The notes: a model not told the origin generated them from the sequence alone. 64,000 nucleotides of DNA from Cellulosimicrobium cellulans (GCF_024124905.1 NZ_JAMXST010000005.1:1-64000); one strand, 5' to 3'. Positions 42,588-51,480 are shown, counted from the first letter of the stretch. Made by a program: numbers and translations.

Positions 42588-43534
42588 GGCACCTCCTGGG
42601 GGTGGTCGGAGACGGGTGGTTCCTGGTCGGGCGCGTGCACCGCGGGGCGTCGGTCCCACGCCTCTTTCAGCGCTGTCATGCTGCGGCGCGCGAGGCCGGG
42701 AGCGTCGTACGAGTGGCGAGGCAGCTCGACCGCGGCGACGCCGGTGTAGCCGACCTCGGCGAGGGTCGCGAGCACGAGCGGCAGGTCGATCTCGCCCTCG
42801 CCGAAGGGGCGGTGCTCGTGGTGCGTGCGTGGCATGTCGTCGAGCTGCACGTTCGCGAGGTAGGGCGCGGCGGCGCGCAGCGCACCCACCACGCCGTCGG
42901 GCTCGACGACGAGGCAGTGCCCGACGTCCACCGTCACGCCGAGGTCCGCGAGGTCCCCGGTGTCGCCCCCGAGGTCGTCGCGCAGCCGCAGCGCGTCGCC
43001 CACGGTCTCGACGAGCATCCCGGGCTCGGGCTCGAGCGAGAGCCGCACGCCGTGCTCGCGAGCGTGCTCGACCAGGCCGGGCAGGCGGTCGCGCAGGAGC
43101 GACCAGCCCGCGGCCGGGGACGCGCCGTCGGGCAGGACGCCGGAGAAGAAGGACACGCACTCGGCGTCGAGCACGGCCGCGATCTCGACCGCGCGGCGCA
43201 GGAAGCGCAGCCGGGCGTCGGCCTCGGCGTCGACGAGCGTGGGCCGGTGCTTGCGGTACGGGTCGAGCAGGAACCGCGTGCCCGTCTCGACGACGACCCG
43301 CATCCCCGCGCCGCCGTGCATCGCGGCGAGGCGGTCGCGCAGCGCCTCGACCTCCGCGCGCCACCCGTCCGCGAACGGGTCCAGGTGCGGGAACCCGAGG
43401 GTGAGCGCGACCGCGCCGTAGCCCTCGTGCTCCAGCACGTCGAGCGTGACGTCGAGCGGGTGGTCCGTGAAGCCGTTGGTGCCGTAGCCGAGCGTGAACG
43501 GCGCGCCCCGCCCGGAGTCCTCGCGCCCGCTCAC
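42584..43534 (-). CDS. Sugar phosphate isomerase/epimerase-like TIM-barrel protein
   Basis: This 316-residue protein of the AP endonuclease 2/xylose isomerase-like family starts with FTLGYGTNGFTDHPL and holds the metal ligands in SLEPEPGMLVET, TVDVGHCLVV, NVQLDDMPRTHHEH and AAVELPRHS. Such proteins isomerise or epimerise small sugars or inositols. Lying beside an inositol-phosphate synthase, it could act on an inositol or its keto derivative; this is inference. Its GTG overlaps the prenyltransferase stop by GTGA, and its stop overlaps eboA by ATGA. Confidence 0.86.
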   Translation of the reverse strand: MSGREDSGRGAPFTLGYGTNGFTDHPLDVTLDVLEHEGYGAVALTLGFPHLDPFADGWRAEVEALRDRLAAMHGGAGMRVVVETGTRFLLDPYRKHRPTLVDAEADARLRFLRRAVEIAAVLDAECVSFFSGVLPDGASPAAGWSLLRDRLPGLVEHAREHGVRLSLEPEPGMLVETVGDALRLRDDLGGDTGDLADLGVTVDVGHCLVVEPDGVVGALRAAAPYLANVQLDDMPRTHHEHRPFGEGEIDLPLVLATLAEVGYTGVAAVELPRHSYDAPGLARRSMTALKEAWDRRPAVHAPDQEPPVSDHPQEVP

Positions 43535-44448
43535 GTCTCGCTCATCTCGGCGCGTCCGCGCCCGGCCCGGCGCAACAGGCGACCCGCGACCTCGACGCCC
43601 GCGAGCACGCCCACCGACGCGAGGCTGCCGCCGCGCGCCGCCCAGGCCGCCTGGAGCGGGAGCATCGCCCGGATCCCGGCCTTCGTCGCCGCGAACGCGT
43701 TGCTCGCCGACGGCGTGATCGCGGCGTCGACCTGACGCGGCAGCGCGGTCGCGAGGTACGCGCCCGCCGCCACGGCGCCCGCGACGGCCGTCGCCACACG
43801 CGTCGCACGGCCGGGGCCGGTCCCGCGACCGCGGCGCAGCGCCCCCACGCCGACGACCGCGCCGCCCACCGCGGTGGCCGCCGCCACCCCGGTGGCGAGG
43901 GACGACGTCGTGCCGTGCACCTCGCCGCGGGACACGAACGTCACGCCCGCGGTGTGCACCGCCATCCCCGCCGCGGCGGGCAGCGCGGCACGCAGGTGCC
44001 CGACGCCCGCACCCAGCAGGACGTCGAGACCACGGCACGCGGCCATGACGACGGGACCCACCGCGTGCTCCTTGGCGACCGTGTCGTAGGTCCAGACGCT
44101 CGCGGCGAGCGGGACGGCGACCGCGAGCGCGCGCGGTCCCCCGCCCGCGGCGGCGAGCCCCACGCCCGCGGCCGTGAGACCCACCGCGACCCGGAGCGCG
44201 CGGCCCTCGGAGATGCGCCCGGACGGGATCGGCCGCTCGGGCCGCTCCACCGCGTCCAGCTCGCGGTCCGCGTAGTCGTTGAGCGCCATGCCTCCGGCGT
44301 AGAGGCACGCAGACGCGAGCGGGAGCAGCGCACGGCGCGGCGTGAGCGGGTGACCGGCGGCGGCGGCGCCCGCGAGGGTGTCACCGACCACCGAGAGGAC
44401 CGCGGGGGCGCGGACGAGGTCCAGGTGGTCGTGGAGGGAGCCGGTCAC
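43531..44448 (-). CDS. eboC: UbiA family prenyltransferase, EboC-type
   Basis: This 305-residue membrane protein has eight to nine hydrophobic segments. The first prenyl-diphosphate-binding motif is NDYADRELDAVERPERPIPSG (NDxxD near residue 57), here referred to by its ends NDYADRELD and PERPIPSG. The second Asp-rich loop is less clear (GLDVLLG). UbiA enzymes transfer prenyl chains to acceptors at the membrane; the EboC group works in ebo clusters with an unknown acceptor. Its GTG overlaps the Ino1 stop by GTGA. The C-terminal 70 residues are rich in Ala and Arg. Confidence 0.87.
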   Translation of the reverse strand: MTGSLHDHLDLVRAPAVLSVVGDTLAGAAAAGHPLTPRRALLPLASACLYAGGMALNDYADRELDAVERPERPIPSGRISEGRALRVAVGLTAAGVGLAAAGGGPRALAVAVPLAASVWTYDTVAKEHAVGPVVMAACRGLDVLLGAGVGHLRAALPAAAGMAVHTAGVTFVSRGEVHGTTSSLATGVAAATAVGGAVVGVGALRRGRGTGPGRATRVATAVAGAVAAGAYLATALPRQVDAAITPSASNAFAATKAGIRAMLPLQAAWAARGGSLASVGVLAGVEVAGRLLRRAGRGRAEMSET

Positions 44449-45683
44449 GGCCGGTCGGCCGGTGCGGCGCCGACGCGAGCAGCCGCCTCGCGGACCCAGT
44501 CCGCGAGCGCGACGGTCTGCGCCGCGAAGTCGTGCACGTCGCTCGCCCACGGGTCCTTGAAGAAGAACCCGAGCTCCGCGACCGGTCCTGCGTACCCCGC
44601 GGCGTCGGCGAGCGCGAGCAGGCGCGCGAGGTCGAGCACGAGCGGCGCGGCGAGCATCGAGTCGTAGGCGGACCACGTGGTCTGCAGCGTGAGGCGCGAG
44701 CCGAGGAAGCCCTCGACGTGCACGTGGTCCCACGCGACCTTGATGTCGCCGAGGTCCGGCACGTTGTCGATGTGCAGCGGCGTGACCTGGCTGCCCGTGA
44801 GGTCCTGCAGTCCGCGCGACTTCGAGACGAGCTTGCTCTGCACGGCCTCGGGGTCGGCCAGGGTGGCGCCGTCGCCGCCGCCGAGCAGGTTGGCGCCGGC
44901 CCAGGACAGGACGCGCAGGCCGCGCGCCGCGAAGGCGGGCGCCAGGATCGTGCGCAGCCACGTCTGGCCGGTCTTGCCGTCCTGGCCCGCGACCGGGACG
45001 CCGCGCTCGGCGGCGAGCTCGAGGAGCACCGGCAGGTGCATGCTCGCCGACGGCGTGAACTCCGCGAACGGGGCGCCCGCGAGCAGGGCCGCGTACGCGG
45101 TCACGGAGCTCGGCGGGAGCACGGCGCGCTCCGGGTCCGCGAGCGCGACGCGCAGGAGCTCCCGGTCGGAGAGCTCGGGGGCCGGCTCGGGCAGCGGCTC
45201 GGTCGACACGAGGTCGACCACGACGACGCGGGCGAGGCCGTGGCGCTCGCGGAAGTCGACGATGTCCGCGGCCAGGCGCTCCGCGGCGGCCTGCTGAGAC
45301 TCGCGCGGTGCCCCCTCGGCGGGGTGGGCGGAGTAGCCGGGCCGGACCTCGGCGTCGGCCCGCTCCAGCGCGGCGTGGGCCGCGGTGAGCAGGCGCGGCG
45401 CGATCATCCCGGCCTCGACGAGCAGCTCGGCGCGCTTGACCATCGAGACGTCGGAGATGTCGTGGCCGCCGACGACGAGGTCGCCGAACGACGGGAGCGG
45501 CGCCGACGCGAAGGGCTCGGAGACGGTGACGCACCCCGTGGGGGCGGCACGCCCGTCCGCGATGGCGGCGAGGCCGAGGGCCGCGGTGGTCGCGACGGAG
45601 CCGCGGGCGCCGACGAGCCAGAGCCCCGTGCGCGCGTCCGGAGCAGGGCGGTCTGACGAGCCGTCAGAAGCGAAGTGGTGCAT
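44445..45683 (-). CDS. Inositol-3-phosphate synthase family protein (first gene of ebo-type operon)
   Basis: This 412-residue cyclase-type enzyme resembles myo-inositol-phosphate synthase, which turns glucose 6-phosphate into inositol phosphate using NAD. Visible parts are the NAD-binding LWLVGARGSVATTAALGL (about 21-38), AGQDGKTGQTWLRTILAP, ANLLGGGDGATLADPEA, and HVEGFLGSRLTLQTTW with DSMLAAPLVLDLARL. It takes the place of the sugar-phosphate cyclase EboD found in other ebo operons. A strong promoter at 45822-45850 serves the operon. It could instead make a related cyclitol; the sequence does not settle that. Confidence 0.87.
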   Translation of the reverse strand: MHHFASDGSSDRPAPDARTGLWLVGARGSVATTAALGLAAIADGRAAPTGCVTVSEPFASAPLPSFGDLVVGGHDISDVSMVKRAELLVEAGMIAPRLLTAAHAALERADAEVRPGYSAHPAEGAPRESQQAAAERLAADIVDFRERHGLARVVVVDLVSTEPLPEPAPELSDRELLRVALADPERAVLPPSSVTAYAALLAGAPFAEFTPSASMHLPVLLELAAERGVPVAGQDGKTGQTWLRTILAPAFAARGLRVLSWAGANLLGGGDGATLADPEAVQSKLVSKSRGLQDLTGSQVTPLHIDNVPDLGDIKVAWDHVHVEGFLGSRLTLQTTWSAYDSMLAAPLVLDLARLLALADAAGYAGPVAELGFFFKDPWASDVHDFAAQTVALADWVREAAARVGAAPADRP

Positions 45684-45732
45684 CGTTGCTCCCGTTCCCG
45701 TCGGCGGACGCCGGAGCGCCGCCGAGCACGAC

Positions 45733-45756
45733 GACGATGGCCTCCCTGCCATCGTC
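45733..45756 (-). promoter_or_regulatory. Hairpin in the leader of the ebo-type operon
   Basis: GACGATGGC and its complement, each 9 bp, with loop CTCCCT. It lies in the 130-base 5' untranslated region and could affect message stability. Confidence 0.4.
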
Positions 45757-45821
45757 GGACCGCACGCCCGGACGAGGGCGTGTGACCGCTCTCCGACCCG
45801 GTGGGCGCCCGGTCTGCTGCG

Positions 45822-45850
45822 ACCCTAGCCACACTTTTGTCGAGGGTCAA
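45822..45850 (-). promoter_or_regulatory. Promoter of the ebo-type operon
   Basis: On the minus strand TTGACC (45850-45845), a 17-bp spacer and TAGGGT (45827-45822) form one of the best sigma-70-type promoters in the window. The expected start site is near 45815. Confidence 0.75.
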
Positions 45851-45897
45851 TCAAAAGCGTGCCTACTTTCGCGGAGCACGACGCTTGCACGATGCAA
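45834..45897. promoter_or_regulatory. Candidate operators at the ebo-type promoter
   Basis: CTTTTG (45834-45839) and CAAAAG (45852-45857) form an inverted pair over the -35 box. Upstream, TTGCA-CGA-TGCAA (45885-45897) is a perfect 13-bp palindrome. Both carry CTTTTG-type sequence, and the area is AT-richer than its surroundings. The regulator is not known. Confidence 0.5.
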
Positions 45898-45973
45898 AAG
45901 CGCACGCCGGGGACGACCCGACGGTCGGCATCGCGCGGACACCGGCCGCCGGGTCGTCCCCGGCGAGGTGGGC

Positions 45974-47434
45974 TCAGCCCGCGGGAGAGAAGTCGAGCCG
46001 GTCGTCGACGACGGCCACGACGGACCACACGTTGCCGTCGGCGTCGGAGAGCTCGTAGGCGGGCAGGAGCACCGCCGCGCCGTCGGGCTGGTACTGCACC
46101 GCGTGCCCCAGGCGCGCGTCCGTGATCGTCACGTCCGTGACGGGCCACGCGAACCGGGCGCCCTCGCCGACCGTGGGCGGCACGGTCGGCGCCTCCGGCT
46201 CGGCGGGCGCGATCTCGGGCACGGCCTGCGCGGTGCCGTCCTCCCGCGCGAAGGCGATCATGCCTCCCCCGCCGAACCGCGGGTCGCCCAGGCGGTCCAC
46301 GGCCTCCGCCGGGCTCACCACGTCGTACGCGCCGATCGCGACGCGCGGCGCCAGGCTCCCGTAGAGGGACGCGAGGCCGTCCCCGGAGTACGTCGCGCTC
46401 CACTGCGTCCCCGTGCGCCGCCCCTCGACGACCTCGTAGGCGGTCACGTCGGTCGCCCGCGGCGCGCCCTGGTCGGCGGGCTGCTCCGCCGCGACGACCT
46501 CGTACCCCGCAGGGTCCAGGCCGAGCGTCGCGAGCAGGTCGCGCAACCGCTCGACCGCGTCCGCACCGCTCGGCGGCGCACCGTGGTCCCGCTCCTGGCA
46601 CGCGCCCGGCTCGGCGGACGGGCCGTCCGGCTCGTCCGCACCGTCGGCCGGCAGCGGCGTGACGGCCACGCAGCCCCACGGGTCCTTCGTCGGGTCGTTG
46701 TAGCTCACGCTCGCGAGGCCGTCGGGCTGCAGCGAGACGGTCGGCCCCGTCCAGTCCGCCGACCCCACGACGTAGGAGCCGTACTCCTCGCGCACCTCGC
46801 CCGAGACGCCGAGGACGTCCGCGACGCGCCGTGCGGTCTCCTGCGAGAACACGCCCGCGGCGTCGTACGCCCAGGCGTCCGCGCTGGTCCCCTGCGTCGA
46901 GAGGCCGTCCTGGTGGAACACCGTGCGCCCGCCCCAGGCGCCGGGGTAGGCCATGTCCGCCGAGGCCCGTGCGTCGGACGAGAACGCCTGCCCCGACGCG
47001 GCGGCGTCGGGGGCGAGGCCCGACTCCTCCTGGGCCGCGCCCGCGCCCCCCAGCCGGAACGGCGCGAGCGCCGTCGACTCCACGGCCGAGTCCCCCGCGG
47101 GCGACGCTCCCACCGCTCCGGCACCGAGCGCGTAGCCGCCCGCCCCGATGACGAGCGCCCCCGCCACCACCGCGGCGACCTGGAGCGGGGCCCGCCGACG
47201 CAGGCGTCGCGCACGGCGCTCGGCGAGCTCGTCGACGAGCGTCGCCGTCGGGCCGCCCGGCCCGGACAGCGGCTCGCCGGTCACCGCCGAGCGGTCGCCG
47301 AACGCCTCGGGGACGCGGTCGCGGACCGCGGCCTCCAGGGCGCCGGTGTCCGGTGCGGCGCTCGCCGCCGGGTCGGCGGCGCGCAGGCGCTCCAGGTCGA
47401 CGTCGTCGGGCTGGTCGGGGGTGTGGCTGGTCAT
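45974..47434 (-). CDS. Membrane protein paired with an ECF sigma factor (possible anti-sigma role)
   Basis: This 486-residue protein has an acidic N-terminal cytoplasmic part (about 1-78), one membrane segment (about 83-105, AAVVAGALVIGAGGYALGAG) and a long external part with no recognised domain. The external part is rich in Gly, Ala and Asp. It starts 69 bp after the sigma gene, with GGAGG upstream, which is the usual place of a membrane-bound regulator of an ECF sigma factor. It lacks a clear zinc anti-sigma motif, so the role is inference from position and topology. Confidence 0.72.
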   Translation of the reverse strand: MTSHTPDQPDDVDLERLRAADPAASAAPDTGALEAAVRDRVPEAFGDRSAVTGEPLSGPGGPTATLVDELAERRARRLRRRAPLQVAAVVAGALVIGAGGYALGAGAVGASPAGDSAVESTALAPFRLGGAGAAQEESGLAPDAAASGQAFSSDARASADMAYPGAWGGRTVFHQDGLSTQGTSADAWAYDAAGVFSQETARRVADVLGVSGEVREEYGSYVVGSADWTGPTVSLQPDGLASVSYNDPTKDPWGCVAVTPLPADGADEPDGPSAEPGACQERDHGAPPSGADAVERLRDLLATLGLDPAGYEVVAAEQPADQGAPRATDVTAYEVVEGRRTGTQWSATYSGDGLASLYGSLAPRVAIGAYDVVSPAEAVDRLGDPRFGGGGMIAFAREDGTAQAVPEIAPAEPEAPTVPPTVGEGARFAWPVTDVTITDARLGHAVQYQPDGAAVLLPAYELSDADGNVWSVVAVVDDRLDFSPAG

Positions 47435-47503
47435 GTCGCCCTCCAGGTACTGCGGGGCCGCGCCGCGGGGGCGCGGCCGGTCGGGTCTACCCGTGATGTG
47501 TGC

Positions 47504-48055
47504 TCAGGCGCCCGACTCTTGCGCGAGGGCCGACTGCTCCGCCCACGCGGTGCGCAGCCGCGCCCGCGCCCGCGAGAGCGCCGCGTCGGCTCCCCCGCGC
47601 GACGTGCCGAGGACCGCCGCCAGGCCGTCGCCGCCCAGGCCCTCCCAGGCGTGCAGGAGGAGGATGCGCCGGTCGCGGACCGACAGCGCGCCCAGGGCGC
47701 GCCGCACCTCGTCGTCCTGCACGACGACGTGCTCGACGTCCGCGCCCTCGTCGCCCCGGTCGGGCACCTCGGCCACCGGCACCGCCCGCGCCTTGCGCCG
47801 GTGGTTGGCCAGGACGAAGCCCGCGGTGCGGTAGAGCCACGGGAGCTCGGCGCCGTCGGGCACGTCCTCGCGGCGCCGCCAGGCCGTCGCGAGGACCTCG
47901 GCCGTGAGGTCGTCGGCGTCCGGCCCGACGGAGCCGGCCGCGCTCGGCAGCCGGCGGCGGAAGTAGCGGTAGAGCGGCGTCGCGTGCGCGGCGAAGAGCG
48001 CGGCGAACCAGGCCTCGTCGTGGACGGCGGCGTCGGCTGCCTCGTCGGTCGTCAC
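47504..48055 (-). CDS. ECF-type RNA polymerase sigma factor
   Basis: This 183-residue regulator has region 2 at about 15-85 (FAALFAAHATPLYRYFRRRL, DADDLTAEVLATAWRR, ELPWLYRTAGFVLANHRR) and region 4 at about 115-175 (LGALSVRDRRILLLHAWEGL, VLGTSRGGADAALSRAR). Region 2 binds the -10 element and region 4 the -35. The GTG at 48055 gives a compact N-terminus normal for ECF factors; longer in-frame versions exist but lack support. The following membrane protein probably controls it. Its target genes are unknown. Confidence 0.88.
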   Translation of the reverse strand: MTTDEAADAAVHDEAWFAALFAAHATPLYRYFRRRLPSAAGSVGPDADDLTAEVLATAWRRREDVPDGAELPWLYRTAGFVLANHRRKARAVPVAEVPDRGDEGADVEHVVVQDDEVRRALGALSVRDRRILLLHAWEGLGGDGLAAVLGTSRGGADAALSRARARLRTAWAEQSALAQESGA

Positions 48056-48195
48056 GGCGGCTCCTCGTCGGCGGGTCGGGGCTGTCAACCGCTCTGTGTC
48101 CCGGGGAGCCGGTTCCTTGCACGGCACGTCCTTCACCCGAACCTCACCCGCGACGGCACCGATCCTGCCACCGCGCAGCACCTACGCTGTGGGGC

Positions 48196-50037
48196 ATGAC
48201 GAGGACGGAGCCGGTCGACCTGCCGCCCCGCCACACGGGCGGCCGACGACGGCGGCACTGGGCGTCGTGGCTGGGCTGGGCGCTGATCCTCCTCGCCGTG
48301 CTCCTGGTGGTCTGCGTCGCGCTGCTCGCCCGCGACGCCCTCGCCGCGCGCGACGCGCTGACCCGCGCGCTCGACGAGGTCCCCGCGGCCGAGGAGGCGC
48401 TGCGCGCGGGCGACGTCGAGACCGCGGAGGCGGCCCTGGACCGGGTCCAGCCCTTCACCGCGACCGCGCGCGCGAGCACCGACGGCCCGCTGTGGTCCCT
48501 GGCCGCGCACCTCCCCGTGTACGGGCAGGACGTCCGCGCGTTCTCCGCCGCGGCGGCGACCGTGGACGACCTGGCCGCGACCGTGCTGCCGGCGCTCACG
48601 CAGGCTCTCGGGGCCGTCGAGGGCGACAGCCTGACCGTCGCGGACGGGCGCGTCGACCTGGCCCCGCTCGCCGCTGCCGCTCCCGCCGTCGCCCGCGCCG
48701 CGGACGCGTTCGACGACATCGACGCGCGCCTCGCGGCCGTCGAGCCCGACGCCCTGCACCAGGAGATCGCGGAGCCGTACGCGACGCTCGTCGCCCGGAC
48801 CGACGACCTGCGCCCCGTCGTGCGCACCGCCGACCGCGTCACCGCGCTCGGCCCGGCCATGCTCGGCGCCGACGGCCCGCGCCGGTACCTCGTGGTCGCG
48901 CTCAACAACGCGGAGCTGCGCGCGGGCGGCGGCATCCCCGGGGCGCTCGCGGTCCTCACGGTCGACGGCGGCGCGGTCTCCCTGGAGCGCCAGGCCTCGA
49001 CGGCCGACGTCCCGCCGTTCGCCGAGCCCGTCCTCCCGCTGGACGCCGGGGTCGAGCAGCTCTTCACGGACCGCGTGGGCCGGTACGTGCAGGACACCCC
49101 GCTCACGCCCGACTTCCCCACGACCGCGGAGCTCACGGCAGCCATGTGGGAGCAGGCCCAGGGCGAGACGGTGGACGGCGTGGCCGCGATCGACCCCGTC
49201 GCGCTGTCGTACCTGCTGGAGGCCACCGGGGCGGTCCAGGTGCCGTTCGGGGACGAGGCCGTCGCGCTCGACGCGGGCAACGTCGTCCAGGTCCTCCTCT
49301 CGGACGCCTACGTCGAGCTGGAGCCCGGGGAGCAGACGGACGCGTTCTTCGCCTCCGTCGCGTCGACCGTCCTCGGGACGTTCCTCGCCGGGGGCGCGGA
49401 CCCCGCGCTCGCCCGCGACGCGCTCGCACGCGGCGCGGACGAGCACCGCGTGCTCCTCTGGTCCGCGCACCCCGACGAGCAGGACCGCCTGGCGGGCACG
49501 GTCGTCGCGGGCGACATCGACACCGCGGACCGCGCGGAGGGCTCCGTCGGCGTGTTCCTCAACGACGCCACGGGCGGCAAGATGAGCTACTACCTCGGCA
49601 CGGACGTCCGGCTCACCGGCAGCGTGTGCACCGACGGCGGACGGGTCGACACGTTCAGCGCCGCGCTCACGTCCACCGCGCCGGCCGACGCCGGGACGAG
49701 CCTGCCGTGGTACGTGACCGGCGGCGGCATCTCGGGCGTCACCCCGGGGAACGTCCGCACGGTGGTCGTCCTCTACCCGCCGCGGGGCGGAGAGGTCGGC
49801 ACCGTCCGGGTGGGCGGGGCACCGACGGGGGCGCTCGTCGCGGAGGTGGGGGGACGGCGCGCGGCCTCGCTCCCCGTCGAGCTCGCGCCGGGTCAGAGCA
49901 CGGCGGTCTCCTTCACCGTGACGACGCCGGGCGACGCCCCTGACCACCCCGGCGCCGACGGCACGATCGACGTGTGGACGACCCCGACGGTGTCGGCGCC
50001 CGGCCTCGAGGTGGTGCCGGTCGCCGCGTGCGGGTGA
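48196..50037 (+). CDS. DUF4012 domain-containing membrane protein
   Basis: This 613-residue protein has an Arg-rich start, one membrane segment (about 22-45, WLGWALILLAVLLVVCVALL) and a large external part. The conserved DUF4012 block includes LVVALNNAELRAGGGIPGA (about 235) and NDATGGKMSYYL (about 455). Members occur near cell-envelope polysaccharide genes in actinobacteria, but the family's function is unknown. The ATG at 48196 lies seven bases after TACGCT, suggesting a leaderless transcript. It is divergent from the sigma factor gene, with 140 bp between. Confidence 0.87.
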   Translation: MTRTEPVDLPPRHTGGRRRRHWASWLGWALILLAVLLVVCVALLARDALAARDALTRALDEVPAAEEALRAGDVETAEAALDRVQPFTATARASTDGPLWSLAAHLPVYGQDVRAFSAAAATVDDLAATVLPALTQALGAVEGDSLTVADGRVDLAPLAAAAPAVARAADAFDDIDARLAAVEPDALHQEIAEPYATLVARTDDLRPVVRTADRVTALGPAMLGADGPRRYLVVALNNAELRAGGGIPGALAVLTVDGGAVSLERQASTADVPPFAEPVLPLDAGVEQLFTDRVGRYVQDTPLTPDFPTTAELTAAMWEQAQGETVDGVAAIDPVALSYLLEATGAVQVPFGDEAVALDAGNVVQVLLSDAYVELEPGEQTDAFFASVASTVLGTFLAGGADPALARDALARGADEHRVLLWSAHPDEQDRLAGTVVAGDIDTADRAEGSVGVFLNDATGGKMSYYLGTDVRLTGSVCTDGGRVDTFSAALTSTAPADAGTSLPWYVTGGGISGVTPGNVRTVVVLYPPRGGEVGTVRVGGAPTGALVAEVGGRRAASLPVELAPGQSTAVSFTVTTPGDAPDHPGADGTIDVWTTPTVSAPGLEVVPVAACG

Positions 50038-50340
50038 ACCCTCGCGACGCCCTCCCGAACCTGCCGGCCCGGCCCCCGGGACGGGCGGACGAACGCGTGG
50101 TCTCCCGCCGAGGATGACGCCGAGGATGACGCCGAGGATCACGGCACGATAACGATGGTCCTGACGGCCACATTTCACCCGGACGACCGTCCAGTTCAGG
50201 GTCCGATCCTCGCTATCCTGGGCGCCTGTCGCTCGACCCGTGCCATCGGTCCGTGGCGCACGATGCATCACGGACCGCACTCCGGGGCTCTCTGTGTACC
50301 GGAACACCACAATCCCTGAACCGAGACGGGTGAAGAAGCC
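50038..50340. other. Intergenic region upstream of the LAETG protein gene, with a 12-bp tandem repeat
   Basis: No gene is seen in these 303 bases. Three 12-bp units (CGCCGAGGATGA type) lie at 50106-50141. Further on the composition is more AT-rich, and promoter elements for the LAETG protein probably lie around 50200-50260, but no clear -35/-10 pair was identified. Confidence 0.5.
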
Positions 50341-51381
50341 ATGCGTACCTCGAAGGGTCTGCGCAGCACGGGACGGGCGGTGCTCGTCGGAGCGCTCTCC
50401 GCGGTCGCCGCGCTCCTGACCGTCCCCGTCGTCGCGACGACCGCGAGCGCTGCTACCACCGACCCCGAGACGTACGTCCCGGAGATCACCGTGGCCTCGC
50501 CGGTGTGCGACGGCGACGTGCCCTACCTCGACTACGTCTTCGAGCTCCCCGAGAACTACGAGAACGACGAGACGAACCCGCTCACGATCACCTGGGTCAA
50601 CCCGGACGGCGAGGACGTCGTCCAGTCCGGCCTGCCGCTCTCGGGCCGCGTCCTGTGGCCGGGCGCCGAGGTCGACGGCGCGGGCAACCCCGTCGACTGG
50701 CCCGGCTGGAGCCTCGTGGACGGCGAGTGGGTCGTCGGCGACGAGTTCGACTGGGTCCGCGCGGGCGTGACGGTGGTCTTCGAGGTCAACCCGACGGCCG
50801 AGACCGTCGTGGCCTACCCGCCGTCGACGCCGGAGTGCGCGACGAACCCGCCCGGCACCCCGGAGCCGACGATCAAGGTCGACGTGCTCACGCCCGTGTG
50901 CGTCGAGGGCGTGTCCTACCTCGACTACGGGGTCTCGGTCACCGGCACGCCGAACACGACGGCGACCCTCACGTGGCACAACCCCGACGGCGAGGACGAG
51001 GTGATGGCCGACCTCCCCCTCAGCGGACGGGTGCTGTGGCCCGGCGCGTATCCCGAGCGCTTCGTCGACCTGCCGGCCGACGAGGGCTGGGAGCTCGTGA
51101 ACAACATGTGGATCAACACCGCGACCCACGGCTGGGCCACGGGCACCGTGGACGTGACGTTCGCCGTGAACCCCGAGGTGACCGTCCCGGTGACCTATCC
51201 GCAGGACACGAGCAACTGCTTCCCGGGCGTGACGCCGGTCGACAACCCCGTCGCCGGGAGCCAGAACCCGACGCTCGCGGAGACCGGCGCGACGGTCGGC
51301 CTGTACGCGGCGATCGCGGCCGGGCTCGCCGTGGTCGGCGCGGCGATCGTCCTGCTGACGCGCCGGACCCGCAAGGGCTGA
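50341..51381 (+). CDS. Cell-wall-anchored surface protein with LAETG sorting signal
   Basis: This 346-residue protein has a signal peptide (about 1-38, cleavage near TASA). The mature part holds two related domains of about 110 residues, each with VxxPVC near its start, then YLDY, PDGED and LPLSGRVLWPGA. The end is a sorting signal: LAETG, a hydrophobic helix (YAAIAAGLAVVGAAIVLL) and a positively charged tail. LAxTG is the motif used by class E sortases of actinobacteria, so the protein should be linked to peptidoglycan. No sortase gene is in the window. The repeats are not a domain I recognise. Confidence 0.85.
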   Translation: MRTSKGLRSTGRAVLVGALSAVAALLTVPVVATTASAATTDPETYVPEITVASPVCDGDVPYLDYVFELPENYENDETNPLTITWVNPDGEDVVQSGLPLSGRVLWPGAEVDGAGNPVDWPGWSLVDGEWVVGDEFDWVRAGVTVVFEVNPTAETVVAYPPSTPECATNPPGTPEPTIKVDVLTPVCVEGVSYLDYGVSVTGTPNTTATLTWHNPDGEDEVMADLPLSGRVLWPGAYPERFVDLPADEGWELVNNMWINTATHGWATGTVDVTFAVNPEVTVPVTYPQDTSNCFPGVTPVDNPVAGSQNPTLAETGATVGLYAAIAAGLAVVGAAIVLLTRRTRKG

Positions 51382-51399
51382 CCGGGCACCGCACGCACG

Positions 51400-51437
51400 A
51401 CGAAGGCCTCGCACCCGCCAGGGTGCGAGGCCTTCGT
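51400..51437. terminator. Strong hairpin terminator between convergent genes
   Basis: Perfect 17-bp stem (51400-51416 with 51421-51437) and loop GCCA, 18 bp after the LAETG gene stop and before the convergent lipoprotein stop. Confidence 0.8.
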
Positions 51438-51480
51438 GCGTCGCCGGTCGCGACGAGACGACCCGTCGGGGGCGGGTCCG

